Below, piece by piece: positions 19,730 to 28,564 of a stretch of DNA of 64,000 nt. This stretch comes from Sphaerisporangium siamense (GTDB lineage: Bacteria; Actinomycetota; Actinomycetes; Streptosporangiales; Streptosporangiaceae), in the NCBI RefSeq assembly GCF_014205275.1, contig NZ_JACHND010000001.1, positions 6,882,001 through 6,946,000 of the forward strand, given 5' to 3'. Under the pieces are notes generated by a model, which was not told the DNA's origin, ran no database searches, and saw only the letters and a program-made list of their open reading frames with translations. Within the stretch, counting starts at the first letter, position 1. Every line of letters begins with the position of its first letter. The position numbers and the translations under genes were made by a program.

Positions 19730-22212
19730 GACTCCCGATCGCCGCGGCGCTGGCCACGGCCGCGGTGTCGCTCACCCTCTATCCTCTGTTCCGCGAGGGC
19801 GACTGGTTCTGGACCGGCATGGGGGCGATCCTGGTCGTCGGCGCCGTGTCGGTCCTCACCACGCGGCCCGCGGTGCCGCGCTGGCTCGGCCCCCCGCTCG
19901 GCCTGCCGGCGCTCGGCCTGTACCTCAACCTGGTGTTCGCCGCCGACGAGTCCTGGGGGCGCGTCGTCCCGACCGGCGAGTCGCTGGTCGCGCTGGCCGG
20001 CCTGCTCGGCGAGGGGTTCGCCGACATCCAGCGGTACGCCGCCCCCGTGCCGGCCAACCCGGGCATCACGCTGCTCACCGCCGGGGGCGTCGGCGTGATC
20101 GCGCTGACGGTGGACCTGCTCGCGGTGCGGCTGCGCCGCGCGGCGCCGGCGGGGCTGCCGCTGCTGGCCCTGTTCACCGTGCCCGCCGCGGTGATGACCG
20201 AGCCCCTCGGGTGGCCGGCGTTCATCCTCGGCGCGCTCGGGTACGTGGGCCTGCTCGCCGCGGACGGGCGCGAGCGGATCACCACCTGGGGCCGGGCCGT
20301 CCTCGTGCGCAGGACGCGCGCCGCCGCCGCGACCGCCAGGCCCGACAGCACGCCGATCTCGCTGTCGGGCAAGCGCATCGGCATCGCGGCCATCGCGCTG
20401 GCCGTCGGCGTGCCCGCGTTCGTGCCCACCCTGGCCCCCAACCCCCTGTTCGGGTTCGGCGTCGGCTCGGGCAACGGCGCGGGCGGCAACACGATCACGA
20501 TCCCCGACCCGATCGCGAACTTGCGCGGCCGGCTCACCCAGCCCGGCAACGCGACCGTCCTCACCTACACCAACAGCGACAACACCGCCCGCTACCTGCG
20601 GATGTACTCGCTGGACACCTTCGACGGGCGGCGGTGGACGATGACGCAGCCCAAGGGCCGCCCGGAGAACGGCGTGGCGGAGGGCCCGCTGCCCGCGCCG
20701 CCCGGCCTGGACCCCGAGGTGCCGGTGAAGCAGGTGGACACCCGGCTCAAGGTGAGCGACGCGGTGGAGGGGCTGAGCTTCCTGCCGCTGCCCTACCCCG
20801 CGGCCACGGTGCGGGTGGACGGCGACTGGCGCGCCGACGAGTCGACGCTCATGGTCTTCTCCACGCGCGACACCGCGGGCGGTCAGGAGTACGAGGTCGG
20901 CCAGCGGGAGCCGCAGCCGACCTCCGAGGCGCTGTCGGACATGGTGGCGAGCCCGGACCCGGAGGTGGCGGCCCGGTACCTGCGACTCCCCGACGACCTG
21001 CCCCTGGAGATCGCGATCACCGCGCGGGGGCTGGTCTCGGACACCGACAGCCCGTACGAGGTGGCCGTCAAGCTGCAGAAATGGTTCACCACCACGGGCG
21101 GGTTCACCTACAGCCTGCGCACGCAGGGCAACGGCAGCGACGCGCTGGTGGACTTCCTGCGCAACAAGAACGGCTACTGCGAGCAGTTCGCCGCCGCGAT
21201 GGCGGTCATGGCGCGGGTGCTCGGCGTGCCCGCCCGCGTGGCGATCGGCTACACCGGCGGCACCTTCTCGGACGGCGCCTGGCAGGTCCGCACGCACGAC
21301 CTGCACGCCTGGCCGGAGCTGTACTTCCAGGGCGCGGGGTGGCTGCGCTTCGAGCCGACGCCCTCGGGCGGGCTCGGCCAGGCCACCGCCAGGATCCCGG
21401 ACTACTCGCGCCCGTCGGTCACGACCGGCGGCCCCGACTCCACGAGCGCCGCGCCGACGGCCGGGCCCGAGAGCGAAGACCCGGAGACCTCCACGGCGCC
21501 GAGGCGCGCCGTCCGCGACCCGGACGCGAACCTGCCCCAGGGCTCGGTGAGCACGGAGACCGGCTCGTCCGTCCCCGCCGTGATCGGGATCGGGCTGGTG
21601 GTCCTGCTGCTGGTCATGCTCCTCCCCGCCGCCTGGCGGGCCGCCACCCGGTACCGGCGCGGGCGCGGGTGGGCCCGCGCGGCCACCGGAGCCCCAGCGG
21701 CCGGTGTCCCGGCGGCCGGCGCGGCGGGGCCCGCGGCCGAGGGCGGGCGGCTCGGGCGCGCGGTGCGCGGCACGTGGCGCGAGCTGATCGACACCCTGCA
21801 CGACCTCGGTCTCGGGCACGAGCTCAGCGAGACGCCGCGGGCGCTGGCGCGCCGGCTGGCCGAGCGGCACGAGCTGGACGCGGACGCGGCGGCGGCCGTG
21901 GCGCGGATCGCCTCGGCCGAGGAACGGCTGCGGTACGCGCGCACGCCGGGCGAGATCGCGCCCCTGGCCGGGGACCTGCGGGTCGTGCGCGGGGCGCTGC
22001 GGCGGGCCGTGCCGCGCGGGCGGCGGCTGCGCGCGACGCTGCTGCCGGCCTCGACGCTGCTGCGGCTGCGCCGGGCGGGCGGGGCGATGCTGGACGGGTT
22101 CGACCGGCTGGAGAACATCCGCCTGTGGCCGCGCCGCCGCGACCAGGACCCGGCGGCCGGACCGGCGGCGCCCGCGGAGGAGACCCGGGTGCTCACCGGC
22201 TCGCGCCGCTGA
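19726..22212 (+). CDS. TgpA-like transglutaminase membrane protein
   Basis: This polytopic membrane protein (DUF3488-TgpA/transglutaminase class) has about seven N-terminal hydrophobic segments, a long extracytoplasmic region with a transglutaminase-like core, a final span near residues 620-640 and a cytoplasmic C-terminal domain (DUF4129-like). The catalytic triad is visible: Cys485 in KNGYCEQFAAAM, His527 in THDLHAWPE and Glu543 in RFEPTPSG. Family members are envelope-facing and, where studied in Pseudomonas, essential for growth, but the substrate is unknown. It is the last gene of a three-gene overlapping operon and a strong hairpin follows it. Confidence 0.9.
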   Translation: MRLPIAAALATAAVSLTLYPLFREGDWFWTGMGAILVVGAVSVLTTRPAVPRWLGPPLGLPALGLYLNLVFAADESWGRVVPTGESLVALAGLLGEGFADIQRYAAPVPANPGITLLTAGGVGVIALTVDLLAVRLRRAAPAGLPLLALFTVPAAVMTEPLGWPAFILGALGYVGLLAADGRERITTWGRAVLVRRTRAAAATARPDSTPISLSGKRIGIAAIALAVGVPAFVPTLAPNPLFGFGVGSGNGAGGNTITIPDPIANLRGRLTQPGNATVLTYTNSDNTARYLRMYSLDTFDGRRWTMTQPKGRPENGVAEGPLPAPPGLDPEVPVKQVDTRLKVSDAVEGLSFLPLPYPAATVRVDGDWRADESTLMVFSTRDTAGGQEYEVGQREPQPTSEALSDMVASPDPEVAARYLRLPDDLPLEIAITARGLVSDTDSPYEVAVKLQKWFTTTGGFTYSLRTQGNGSDALVDFLRNKNGYCEQFAAAMAVMARVLGVPARVAIGYTGGTFSDGAWQVRTHDLHAWPELYFQGAGWLRFEPTPSGGLGQATARIPDYSRPSVTTGGPDSTSAAPTAGPESEDPETSTAPRRAVRDPDANLPQGSVSTETGSSVPAVIGIGLVVLLLVMLLPAAWRAATRYRRGRGWARAATGAPAAGVPAAGAAGPAAEGGRLGRAVRGTWRELIDTLHDLGLGHELSETPRALARRLAERHELDADAAAAVARIASAEERLRYARTPGEIAPLAGDLRVVRGALRRAVPRGRRLRATLLPASTLLRLRRAGGAMLDGFDRLENIRLWPRRRDQDPAAGPAAPAEETRVLTGSRR

Positions 22213-22223
22213 GAGCCGGGCCC

Positions 22224-22245
22224 CCCGGGCGTGAGGACGCCCGGG
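22224..22245 (+). terminator. Hairpin after the transglutaminase gene
   Basis: A perfect 9-bp stem (cccgggcgt / acgcccggg) with the four-base loop gagg starts 12 bp past the stop codon. There is no T-tract. It is a plausible intrinsic terminator for the moxR operon. Confidence 0.6.
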
Positions 22246-22279
22246 ACGCCCGTCCGGGGTGAGCCCGGCAGGCCCGGGA

Positions 22280-22346
22280 CGTGACGAGGCCCGGGCCGTG
22301 AGCTCTGGAAGAGATTTCCAGGGATCACGGCCCGGGCCTTGTCACG
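22280..22346. repeat. 31-bp inverted repeat with 5-base loop
   Basis: Two arms of 31 bp (22280-22310 and 22316-22346) are reverse complements at 27 of 31 positions, separated only by gagat. This is one of the largest dyads in the window. It lies between convergent genes and could act as a bidirectional terminator. Confidence 0.75.
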
Positions 22347-22453
22347 CCGCGAGGTCGCACCGCCCGGGTGGGGCGTGGCCGCGAGGTCGCACCGCCCGGG
22401 TGGGGCGTGGCCGCGAGGTCGCACCGCCCGGGTGGGGCGTGGCCGCGAGGTGG
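22347..22453. repeat. 32-bp tandem direct repeat, 3.3 copies
   Basis: A 32-bp unit beginning ccgcgaggtcgcaccgcccg is repeated three times almost without change, with 11 bases of a fourth copy. It abuts the inverted repeat directly. There are no spacers between copies, so it is not a CRISPR array. The remaining bases up to the DUF3040 gene hold nothing I can identify. Confidence 0.85.
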
Positions 22454-22567
22454 AGCCGTCAGGTCGCCGTGGTCGCCGGATGTCCCGGCGAGGTCGTCAA
22501 GGGCCGGCGCGCGGGCGCGGCGCCGGGGTCCGCCGGCGGCCGCGCGGTGCCACGCCCCGCCACGAAC

Positions 22568-22960
22568 TCAGCGCTCGTCGCTCCGGCGGCGCCAGCGTTC
22601 CTCCATGCGTTCCATGAACCCTTGCCGGGAACCGCGGCGCCGCTCGGGCCGGCCGGGGCCGCCCTGCGCCCTGGCGTCGCCGCCGAACCCGTTCATACGC
22701 TTCCAACTGGACAGACCCCACAAACACGCGGCGAGCATGACCACGAAGCCGCCCACACCGAGTGGGATGATCGGTGCCACGACGCCGACCATCAGCAGGA
22801 CGACACCGAGGACGAAGCCGATGGAGGCTTTCACAAGGCGGCGTTTGTAATGGTTGCGTGGATCACTGATCCGAACGGTGTTGGCCCACTTCGGGTCCTC
22901 GCTATAGAGGGCCTGCTCGATCTGGTCGAGCAGGCGCTGCTCGTGCTCAGAGAGCGGCAC
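22568..22960 (-). CDS. DUF3040 small membrane protein
   Basis: This is an actinobacterial DUF3040 protein of about 130 residues. It opens with PLSEHEQRLLDQIEQALYSEDP, the family signature, followed by a basic stretch, two adjacent membrane spans (about residues 43-85) and a charged Arg/Gly/Glu-rich tail. The GTG start has GGGAGG 4 bp upstream; a longer frame exists but lacks conservation. The function of the family is unknown. It lies downstream of dinB on the same strand, 147 bp away. Confidence 0.88.
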   Translation of the reverse strand: MPLSEHEQRLLDQIEQALYSEDPKWANTVRISDPRNHYKRRLVKASIGFVLGVVLLMVGVVAPIIPLGVGGFVVMLAACLWGLSSWKRMNGFGGDARAQGGPGRPERRRGSRQGFMERMEERWRRRSDER

Positions 22961-23107
22961 GGCGCCTCCCAAGGACGGCCCCTTGACGGGGAAGACGGCA
23001 ACGGGCACCACAGGGTGTCCGGACCTCGCGGTCGGTTATCCCCAGAATACGAGGCTGTAGACGTAGGCGAAAGAAAACGTCCAACGTAGACCAAACCGGA
23101 GGTGACG

Positions 23108-24364
23108 TCATAGATCCGTTCCCTCGAACGGCGGGCGTACGAGCGAGGCCGGGCGCACGGCCTCAGGACCGAAGCGCCGGGCGGCCTTGTCCATCGCCAT
23201 TTCGGCCTCCCGCCAGCCTGTTTCGCGTTCGCCGAGCCCGAGCTGGCGGGTCGCCGCGGCCGCGGGACGCAGGTTCTCCACCCGCACGCCGACCAGACGG
23301 AGGCGCACGCGCTCCAGCCCGGCCGCCGCGAACAACTCACAGGCAGTGGCATATATCTCTTTCGCCACATCCGTCGCCTCACGCAGCGTGCGCGACCGGG
23401 TGATGGTGGTGAAGTCCGAGCGGCGCAGCTTGACGCTCACCGTGCGCCCGATGTGACCGCCCGCGCGCAGCCGCGCGGCCACACGCTCGGAGAGCCGCAG
23501 CAGCTCGCGGCAGACGGCCTCGGGGTCGTCCACGTCGTGGGAGAAGGTCTCTTCGGCGCCGATGCTCTTGTCGGGGACGTGCGGGGTGACGCGGCGGTCG
23601 TCGCGGCCCCACGCCAGGGCCGCCAGATGCTCCCCCACGGCGCCGAACTCGCGCCGCAGCGTCGCCGGCGGGACCTGCGCCAGATCGCCCACGGTCTTGA
23701 TGCCGAGCCGGACCAGGGCCTGCTCCGTGCGCTCCCCCACGCCCCACAGGGCCGCGACGGGCAGGGGGTGGAGGAACTCCACCACGCCGTCGGCGGGGAC
23801 CACCAGGAGGCCGTCCGGCTTGCAGTGGCGCGAGGCGAGCTTGGCGACGAACTTGCTGCTCGCCACGCCGACCGAGCAGGTGATGCCGTGGCGCTCTGCG
23901 ACCTCGGCGCGGATGCGGGCGGCGATGACCGCCGGCCGCCCCAGCCTGCGCAGCGCCCCGCGCACGTCGAGGAACGCCTCGTCGGAGGCGACCGGCTCGA
24001 CCTCGGGCGTGACCGCGTGGAAGATCTCCATCACGCTCTTGGAGACCTCGGAGTACTTGCCGTGGCTCGGCGGGATGACCACGGCCCGCGGGCAGAGGCG
24101 GCGGGCGCGGGTCATGGGCATCGCCGAATGGACGCCGAACCGCCGGGCCTCGTAGGTGGCGCTGAGCACCACGCCGCGGGCGCCCGCCGCACCGACGATC
24201 ACCGGGGTGCCCTTGAGCTCGGGACGCTCCAGCAGCTCGACGCTGGCGTAGAAGGCGTCCATGTCGACGTGCAGGATCGGGCACCCGGTGTCGTCGGCCG
24301 GCGGCGCCTGGGCCGGGTGGCGCCCCCGCCCCGGCTCGGGCCGCAGAACCTGCTTGCGCGACAC
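23108..24364 (-). CDS. dinB: DNA polymerase IV (Y family)
   Basis: This is a translesion DNA polymerase. The N-terminal palm motif is HVDMDAFYASVE with its metal-binding Asp, then YEARRFGVHSAMP, and the second catalytic segment VASDEAFLDV with the Asp-Glu pair. SVGVASSKFVAKLAS, the helix-hairpin-helix IKTVGDLAQV and the little-finger domain follow. The two residues before the catalytic DE are Ala-Ser instead of the usual Ser-Leu/Ile, which is unusual. I see no C-terminal beta-clamp motif I can be sure of. Translation starts at GTG with an unconserved 25-residue head. Confidence 0.94.
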   Translation of the reverse strand: MSRKQVLRPEPGRGRHPAQAPPADDTGCPILHVDMDAFYASVELLERPELKGTPVIVGAAGARGVVLSATYEARRFGVHSAMPMTRARRLCPRAVVIPPSHGKYSEVSKSVMEIFHAVTPEVEPVASDEAFLDVRGALRRLGRPAVIAARIRAEVAERHGITCSVGVASSKFVAKLASRHCKPDGLLVVPADGVVEFLHPLPVAALWGVGERTEQALVRLGIKTVGDLAQVPPATLRREFGAVGEHLAALAWGRDDRRVTPHVPDKSIGAEETFSHDVDDPEAVCRELLRLSERVAARLRAGGHIGRTVSVKLRRSDFTTITRSRTLREATDVAKEIYATACELFAAAGLERVRLRLVGVRVENLRPAAAATRQLGLGERETGWREAEMAMDKAARRFGPEAVRPASLVRPPFEGTDL

Positions 24365-24420
24365 ACGTCGATCCTACCCGAACAGGCGTTCTAGCCGCCG
24401 GGCGGCACGCCGTGACGTGG

Positions 24421-25185
24421 TCAGCGCCGGGCCAGGACGTGGAGCTGGGTGGCGATGTCGCGCAGCACGGGGTGGGCGGCGGCGGCCTGTTCCAGCGCCA
24501 CCAGCGCGCGGGCCGCCCCCGGCTCGCCGTCGAGCAGGCGGCCCGGCACCAGGTCGGCGAAGACGCGCACGCCCCTGACCTCGCCGGGCGCGAACCCCGC
24601 GGCCGACAGCAGGCCGGCCAGCGCCGCGCCGTCGAACCTGCGCGGCGTCGGGTCCTGGTCGCCCCAGCGGCCCGCCGGGTCGGACAGGGTTTGGCGCGCC
24701 TCGTCGAAGTGGCCGGCGAGCGAGCGGTGGATCGCGGTCGCGACCGGGTTGGCCGCGAGGACGCTGATCAGCCCGCCCGGCCGCAGCAGGCCCGCGACGG
24801 CGGCGAGCGCCCCGGCGGGGTCCTCGACGTACTCGAGGACGCTGTGGCACAGCACCAGGTCGGCGCAGCCGGGCTCCAGCACGTGGCGCAGGTCGGCGGT
24901 GTCGCCCTGGATGCCCTTGACCGCCACCCCGGCCTCGGCGGCCCGGCGCTCCAGGGCGGCCAGGGAGTCGGGGCTGGGGTCCACGACGGTGACGGCGTGG
25001 CCGAGCCCGGCCAGCGGGACGGCGAAGCCGCCCGTGCCGCCCCCGGCGTCGACGATGTCGAGCCGCTCGCGCCCGGTCGCGTCCGCCAGTCCGGCGAGCG
25101 CGGCGCGCAGGGCCTCCCAGACCACGGCGGTGCGCGCCGCCGGGGTGGCGGCCGCCTGGCGTGTGGGGCCTTCGGCGGTGGGCAC
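24421..25185 (-). CDS. Class I SAM-dependent methyltransferase
   Basis: This is a 254-residue Rossmann methyltransferase. Motif I is IVDAGGGTGGFAVPLA, motif II VTVVDPSPDSL, motif IV region ADLVLCHSVLEYV and post-motif LRPGGLISVLAANP. The substrate cannot be deduced; the layout resembles CmoA/UbiG-like small-molecule or tRNA methyltransferases. It starts at GTG with GGAGG about 10 bp upstream. It is followed by dinB at 56 bp on the same strand. A GGTAGG/CCTACC hairpin at 25239-25257, upstream of it, may terminate the efp-nusB transcript. Confidence 0.85.
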   Translation of the reverse strand: MPTAEGPTRQAAATPAARTAVVWEALRAALAGLADATGRERLDIVDAGGGTGGFAVPLAGLGHAVTVVDPSPDSLAALERRAAEAGVAVKGIQGDTADLRHVLEPGCADLVLCHSVLEYVEDPAGALAAVAGLLRPGGLISVLAANPVATAIHRSLAGHFDEARQTLSDPAGRWGDQDPTPRRFDGAALAGLLSAAGFAPGEVRGVRVFADLVPGRLLDGEPGAARALVALEQAAAAHPVLRDIATQLHVLARR

Positions 25186-25296
25186 GTTCAGCTCGCCTCC
25201 TCGCGAGGACGCCGATCGGAACCTCGATCGGGCACGTCGGTAGGGGCCCAGCCTACCCGCGGCCGACGGGCCCCCACGCGCGGGAGGCGGCGCGTC

Positions 25297-25707
25297 CTAC
25301 AGGACGAGGGACGGCTTGAGCTGCTTGAACCGGGCCAGCAGGCCGTTGACGAACTGCGGAGACTCGTCGGTGGAGAGCTCGGAGGCGAGGTGCACCCACT
25401 CGCTGATGACCACGGCCTCCGGGACGTCGGGCATCCACAGCAGCTCGTAGGTGCCGGCGCGCAGCAGGTTGCGGTCCACGGCGGGCATGCGGTCGAGGGT
25501 CCAGCCCTCGGAGTAGGTGGAGATCAGCTCGTCGACGCGGGCGCGATGCCGGTCCACGCCCTCGACCAGGGCCGAGGTGTACTCGTTGACCGGCGGCTCG
25601 GCCCGCTCGACGCGCTCGGCGAGCACCTTGGTCGCGGGCTCGCTCCGCAGCTCCGCCTCGAAGAGGATGTCCAGTGCGCGCCTGCGCGCCTTTCCCCGCG
25701 CGGACAC
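25297..25707 (-). CDS. nusB: Transcription antitermination factor NusB
   Basis: NusB binds boxA RNA with NusE (ribosomal protein S10) in rRNA antitermination complexes. The 136-residue all-helical protein starts SARGKARRRALDILFEAE and carries the family segments MPAVDRNLLRAGTYELLW and ISEWVHLASELSTDESPQFVNGLL. The GTG directly follows the efp stop codon with no gap (TGAGTG), so it is coupled to efp. The efp-nusB arrangement is typical of actinobacteria. Confidence 0.96.
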   Translation of the reverse strand: MSARGKARRRALDILFEAELRSEPATKVLAERVERAEPPVNEYTSALVEGVDRHRARVDELISTYSEGWTLDRMPAVDRNLLRAGTYELLWMPDVPEAVVISEWVHLASELSTDESPQFVNGLLARFKQLKPSLVL

Positions 25708-26268
25708 TCAGGCCCGGCCGAGGTACTCGCCGGTGCGAGTGTCGACCTTGACCTTCTCACCCGTGGTGATGAAGAGAGGGACCTTGATCTCGGCGCCGGT
25801 CTCCAGCGTCGCGGGCTTGGTGCCGCCGGTGGAGCGGTCGCCCTGCAGACCCGGCTCGGTCTGGGCGATGGTCAGCTCGACGGCGGCGGGCAGCTCGACG
25901 TACAGGACGTTGCCGTCGTTGATCGCCACCGTGGCGAGGCCGTTCTCCAGCAGGTAGTTGGCCGCGTCGCCGACCGTGGCGCGCGAGACGTTGAGCATGT
26001 CGTAGGTCTCGGTGTCCATGAACACGAACTCGTCGCCGTCGAGGTAGGAGAACTGCATCTCGCGCTTGTCGACGTTGGCCACCTCGACCTTGACGCCCGC
26101 GTTGAAGGTCTTGTCCACGACCTTGCCCGAGAGCACGTTCTTCAGCTTGGTGCGGACGAAGGCGCCGCCCTTACCGGGCTTGACGTGCTGGAACTCCACC
26201 ACGCTCCACAGCTCGCCGCCGTCGAGCCTGAGCACAAGGCCGGTCTTGAGGTCGTTGGTCGTCGCCAC
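25708..26268 (-). CDS. efp: Translation elongation factor P
   Basis: EF-P relieves ribosome stalling at polyproline stretches, which are abundant in this genome (for example the FtsZ linker, FtsI and PriA here). Three domains are present in 186 residues. The tip loop of domain I reads [13 protein letters not shown] with the conserved Lys, and the C-terminal OB fold ends [14 protein letters not shown]. The GTG start has AGGAG 7 bp upstream. It lies 54 bp downstream of the M24 peptidase gene. Confidence 0.97.
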   Translation of the reverse strand: MATTNDLKTGLVLRLDGGELWSVVEFQHVKPGKGGAFVRTKLKNVLSGKVVDKTFNAGVKVEVANVDKREMQFSYLDGDEFVFMDTETYDMLNVSRATVGDAANYLLENGLATVAINDGNVLYVELPAAVELTIAQTEPGLQGDRSTGGTKPATLETGAEIKVPLFITTGEKVKVDTRTGEYLGRA

Positions 26269-26322
26269 TCGTAATCTCCTGCGTCGTGATGGTCACGCTG
26301 AGCTCGGCCGCTTTCCCGCCCG

Positions 26323-27372
26323 TCACAGGACCAGCAGTTCCTTGGTCGTCCGGGTGAGGAGTTCCGGGCCGCCGTCACGCGTGACGAGAGTGTCCTCGAT
26401 CCGGACGCCGCCCCTGCCCGGCAGGTACACGCCGGGCTCGACGGTGATCGGAACTCGATCCTCAAGTCTACCGGCACCCGTGGAACGCAGGAACGGATCC
26501 TCGTGGATCTCCAGGCCGACGCCGTGGCCGAGCCCGTGCCCGAAGTGCTCGCCGTGCCCGGCCGCCTCGATGAGCGCGCGCGCCGCCCCGTCCACCTCGG
26601 CGATGTCCGCGCCGGGGGCCACGGCCTCGCTCCCGGCGCGCTGGGCGCGCAGGACCAGGTCGTACAGGTCGCGCTGCCAGGCGGCGGGCTCGCCCACGGC
26701 GACCGTGCGGGTCATGTCGGCGTGGTAGCCCTGGTACAGGGCCCCGAAGTCCATGGTGACCAGGTCGCCGCGCTCGATGGGGCGCCCGGTGGGCGCGTGG
26801 TGGGGCACCGAGCCGTTGGGGCCGCTCGCCACGATGGTGTCGAAGGCGGGCCGGTCGGCGCCGAGCTCGCCCATGCGGGCGTCCAGCGCGCGGGCCAGCT
26901 CCCGCTCGGTCGTGCCGGGCGCGATCGCGGGGAGGACGTCGGCGAACGCCTGGTCGGTCAGCTCGCAGGCGACGCGCAGCGCGTCGATCTCGCCCTCGTC
27001 CTTGACCACCCGCAGCGCCTCCACCGGCCGGTCCAGGGGGACGAGGTCGCCGCCGAGACGCCGGTACAGGGACACCGGCATGTCGTGCGCCTCGATGCCG
27101 GGCCTGGCGGCCATCCCGGCCAGGGATCCGGCCACGTCGCGCCGTTCGACGACCTCGACGTCGGCGCGGAGGCGGCGCGCGGTCTCGATGTACCGGGAGT
27201 CGGTGGCGAGGACGGCCGAGGCGTCCGCCCGCACGAGCACGGCGGCGTTCGAGCTGGCCAGCCCGGTCAGATAACGCACGTTGACGCCGCGGGTGACCAG
27301 CAGGGCGTCCACGTCGTGCTCTTCCAGCAGCGCGGCGAGCCGGGCCCGCCGCGCGTGGTGAATGGCGGTCAT
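26323..27372 (-). CDS. M24 Xaa-Pro aminopeptidase/dipeptidase
   Basis: This is a pita-bread-fold metallopeptidase that probably cleaves X-Pro bonds. The creatinase-like N-domain is followed by the catalytic domain, whose five metal ligands are visible: Asp in VTMDFG, Asp in HADMTRT, His in GHGLGHGVGLEIHE, Glu in TVEPGVYL and Glu in VRIEDT. At 349 residues it is of the short PepQ/PapA type. It heads the peptidase-efp-nusB group, which is the usual actinobacterial context. ATG start; no strong Shine-Dalgarno. Confidence 0.93.
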   Translation of the reverse strand: MTAIHHARRARLAALLEEHDVDALLVTRGVNVRYLTGLASSNAAVLVRADASAVLATDSRYIETARRLRADVEVVERRDVAGSLAGMAARPGIEAHDMPVSLYRRLGGDLVPLDRPVEALRVVKDEGEIDALRVACELTDQAFADVLPAIAPGTTERELARALDARMGELGADRPAFDTIVASGPNGSVPHHAPTGRPIERGDLVTMDFGALYQGYHADMTRTVAVGEPAAWQRDLYDLVLRAQRAGSEAVAPGADIAEVDGAARALIEAAGHGEHFGHGLGHGVGLEIHEDPFLRSTGAGRLEDRVPITVEPGVYLPGRGGVRIEDTLVTRDGGPELLTRTTKELLVL

Positions 27373-27414
27373 GTCCGAGACTGTACGGCCTCGCCCGTCC
27401 TATCCCGCCGGAGG

Positions 27415-28455
27415 TCAGGCGGCGATGTCGCGGATCTTCTCGACGAGCCGGAGGCGCTCCTCGTGGGTGGCGGCGAGCGGGGCGACGTTGAGGGTGGTGA
27501 CCCCGGACTCCTTCAGCGCGGCGACGCGTTCGCGGACGAAGCTCTCGGGCCCGGCGAGCGACATCTTCTCCAGCAGCTCCCTCGGCACCGCCGCCGCGGC
27601 CTCGTCCTTCTTGCCGTCCAGGTAGAGGTCCTGGATGAGCCGGGCCTCCTTCTCGTAGCCGTAGCGGCGGGCCAGGTCGTTGTAGAAGTTCCTGCCCCTG
27701 GCGCCCATGCCGCCGATGTAGAGCGCGGCCATGGGGCGGCCGAGTTCGAGCAGGTCCCCGGCGTCCTCGCCGATGGCGAGGACGGCCTGGGCGATGACGT
27801 CCAGCTCGCCGAGGTCGCCGGCGCGCCGGGCCGAGCCCGCCTTCAGCGAGGGGCCCCACACCTCGGCGGCCTTCTCGGGGACGTAGAAGATCGGCTCCCA
27901 GCCCTCGGCCAGCTCGGCGGCCAGCTCGACGTTCTTCGGGCCGATGGCGGCGAGCACGATGGGGATGCGCGGGCGCACCGGGTGGTTGATCAGCTTAAGG
28001 GGCTTGCCGAGCCCGGTGCCCTGGTCGGGCGGGAGGGGCAGCGTGTAGTGCGCGCCCTGGTGGGTGAGCCGCTCGCGCCGCCAGACCTTGCGGCAGATCT
28101 CGATCACCTCGCGGGTGCGGCCGAGCGGCGCGGTGTAGGGCACGCCGTGGAAGCCCTCGACGACCTGCGGGCCCGAGGCGCCGATGCCGAGCACGAAGCG
28201 GCCGTCGGAGACGTAGTCCATGCCGGCGGCGGTCATGGCGAGCAGGGAGGGGGTGCGCGAGTAGATCGGCAGGATGCCCGAGGCGATCTGGACGCGCCGG
28301 GTGCGGGCGGCGATGTAGCCCATCTGGCTCACGGCGTCGAAGCTGTAGGCCTCGGCGACGAAGACGATGTCGAGCCCGGCGCTCTCGTAGTCCGCCAGCT
28401 CGGCCACCGTCTCCTTGAAGCCACCCGCGTAGTTGAGCGCCATGCCCACGCGCAT
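27415..28455 (-). CDS. LLM-class F420-dependent oxidoreductase
   Basis: This is a luciferase-like TIM-barrel oxidoreductase of 346 residues. The start MRVGMALNYAGGFKETV, the VFVAEAYSFDAVS segment, ASGILPIYSRTPSLLAMTA and the phosphate-binding GRFVLGIGASGPQVVEGFHG are typical of F420-dependent members. I infer F420 rather than FMN from overall resemblance; the substrate is unknown. GAGGGG lies 8 bp upstream of the ATG. It is the last gene behind the molybdenum-hydroxylase maturation set, after a gap of about 110 bp. Confidence 0.85.
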   Translation of the reverse strand: MRVGMALNYAGGFKETVAELADYESAGLDIVFVAEAYSFDAVSQMGYIAARTRRVQIASGILPIYSRTPSLLAMTAAGMDYVSDGRFVLGIGASGPQVVEGFHGVPYTAPLGRTREVIEICRKVWRRERLTHQGAHYTLPLPPDQGTGLGKPLKLINHPVRPRIPIVLAAIGPKNVELAAELAEGWEPIFYVPEKAAEVWGPSLKAGSARRAGDLGELDVIAQAVLAIGEDAGDLLELGRPMAALYIGGMGARGRNFYNDLARRYGYEKEARLIQDLYLDGKKDEAAAAVPRELLEKMSLAGPESFVRERVAALKESGVTTLNVAPLAATHEERLRLVEKIRDIAA

Positions 28456-28564
28456 GTCGAGTTCCCCTCGCCAAGAAACCGAATGATGTTCCAGTCACGG
28501 ACAGGCTACCGAGTCCCCCGGCGGGGGGAAAGCCCGGCGCGCACGGCGTCGCCGCTGCCACCGC

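Noticed and set aside
22347..22453. Possible CRISPR array because of regular 32-bp repeats
   Set aside because: The copies are directly adjacent with no unique spacers, and there are no cas genes.
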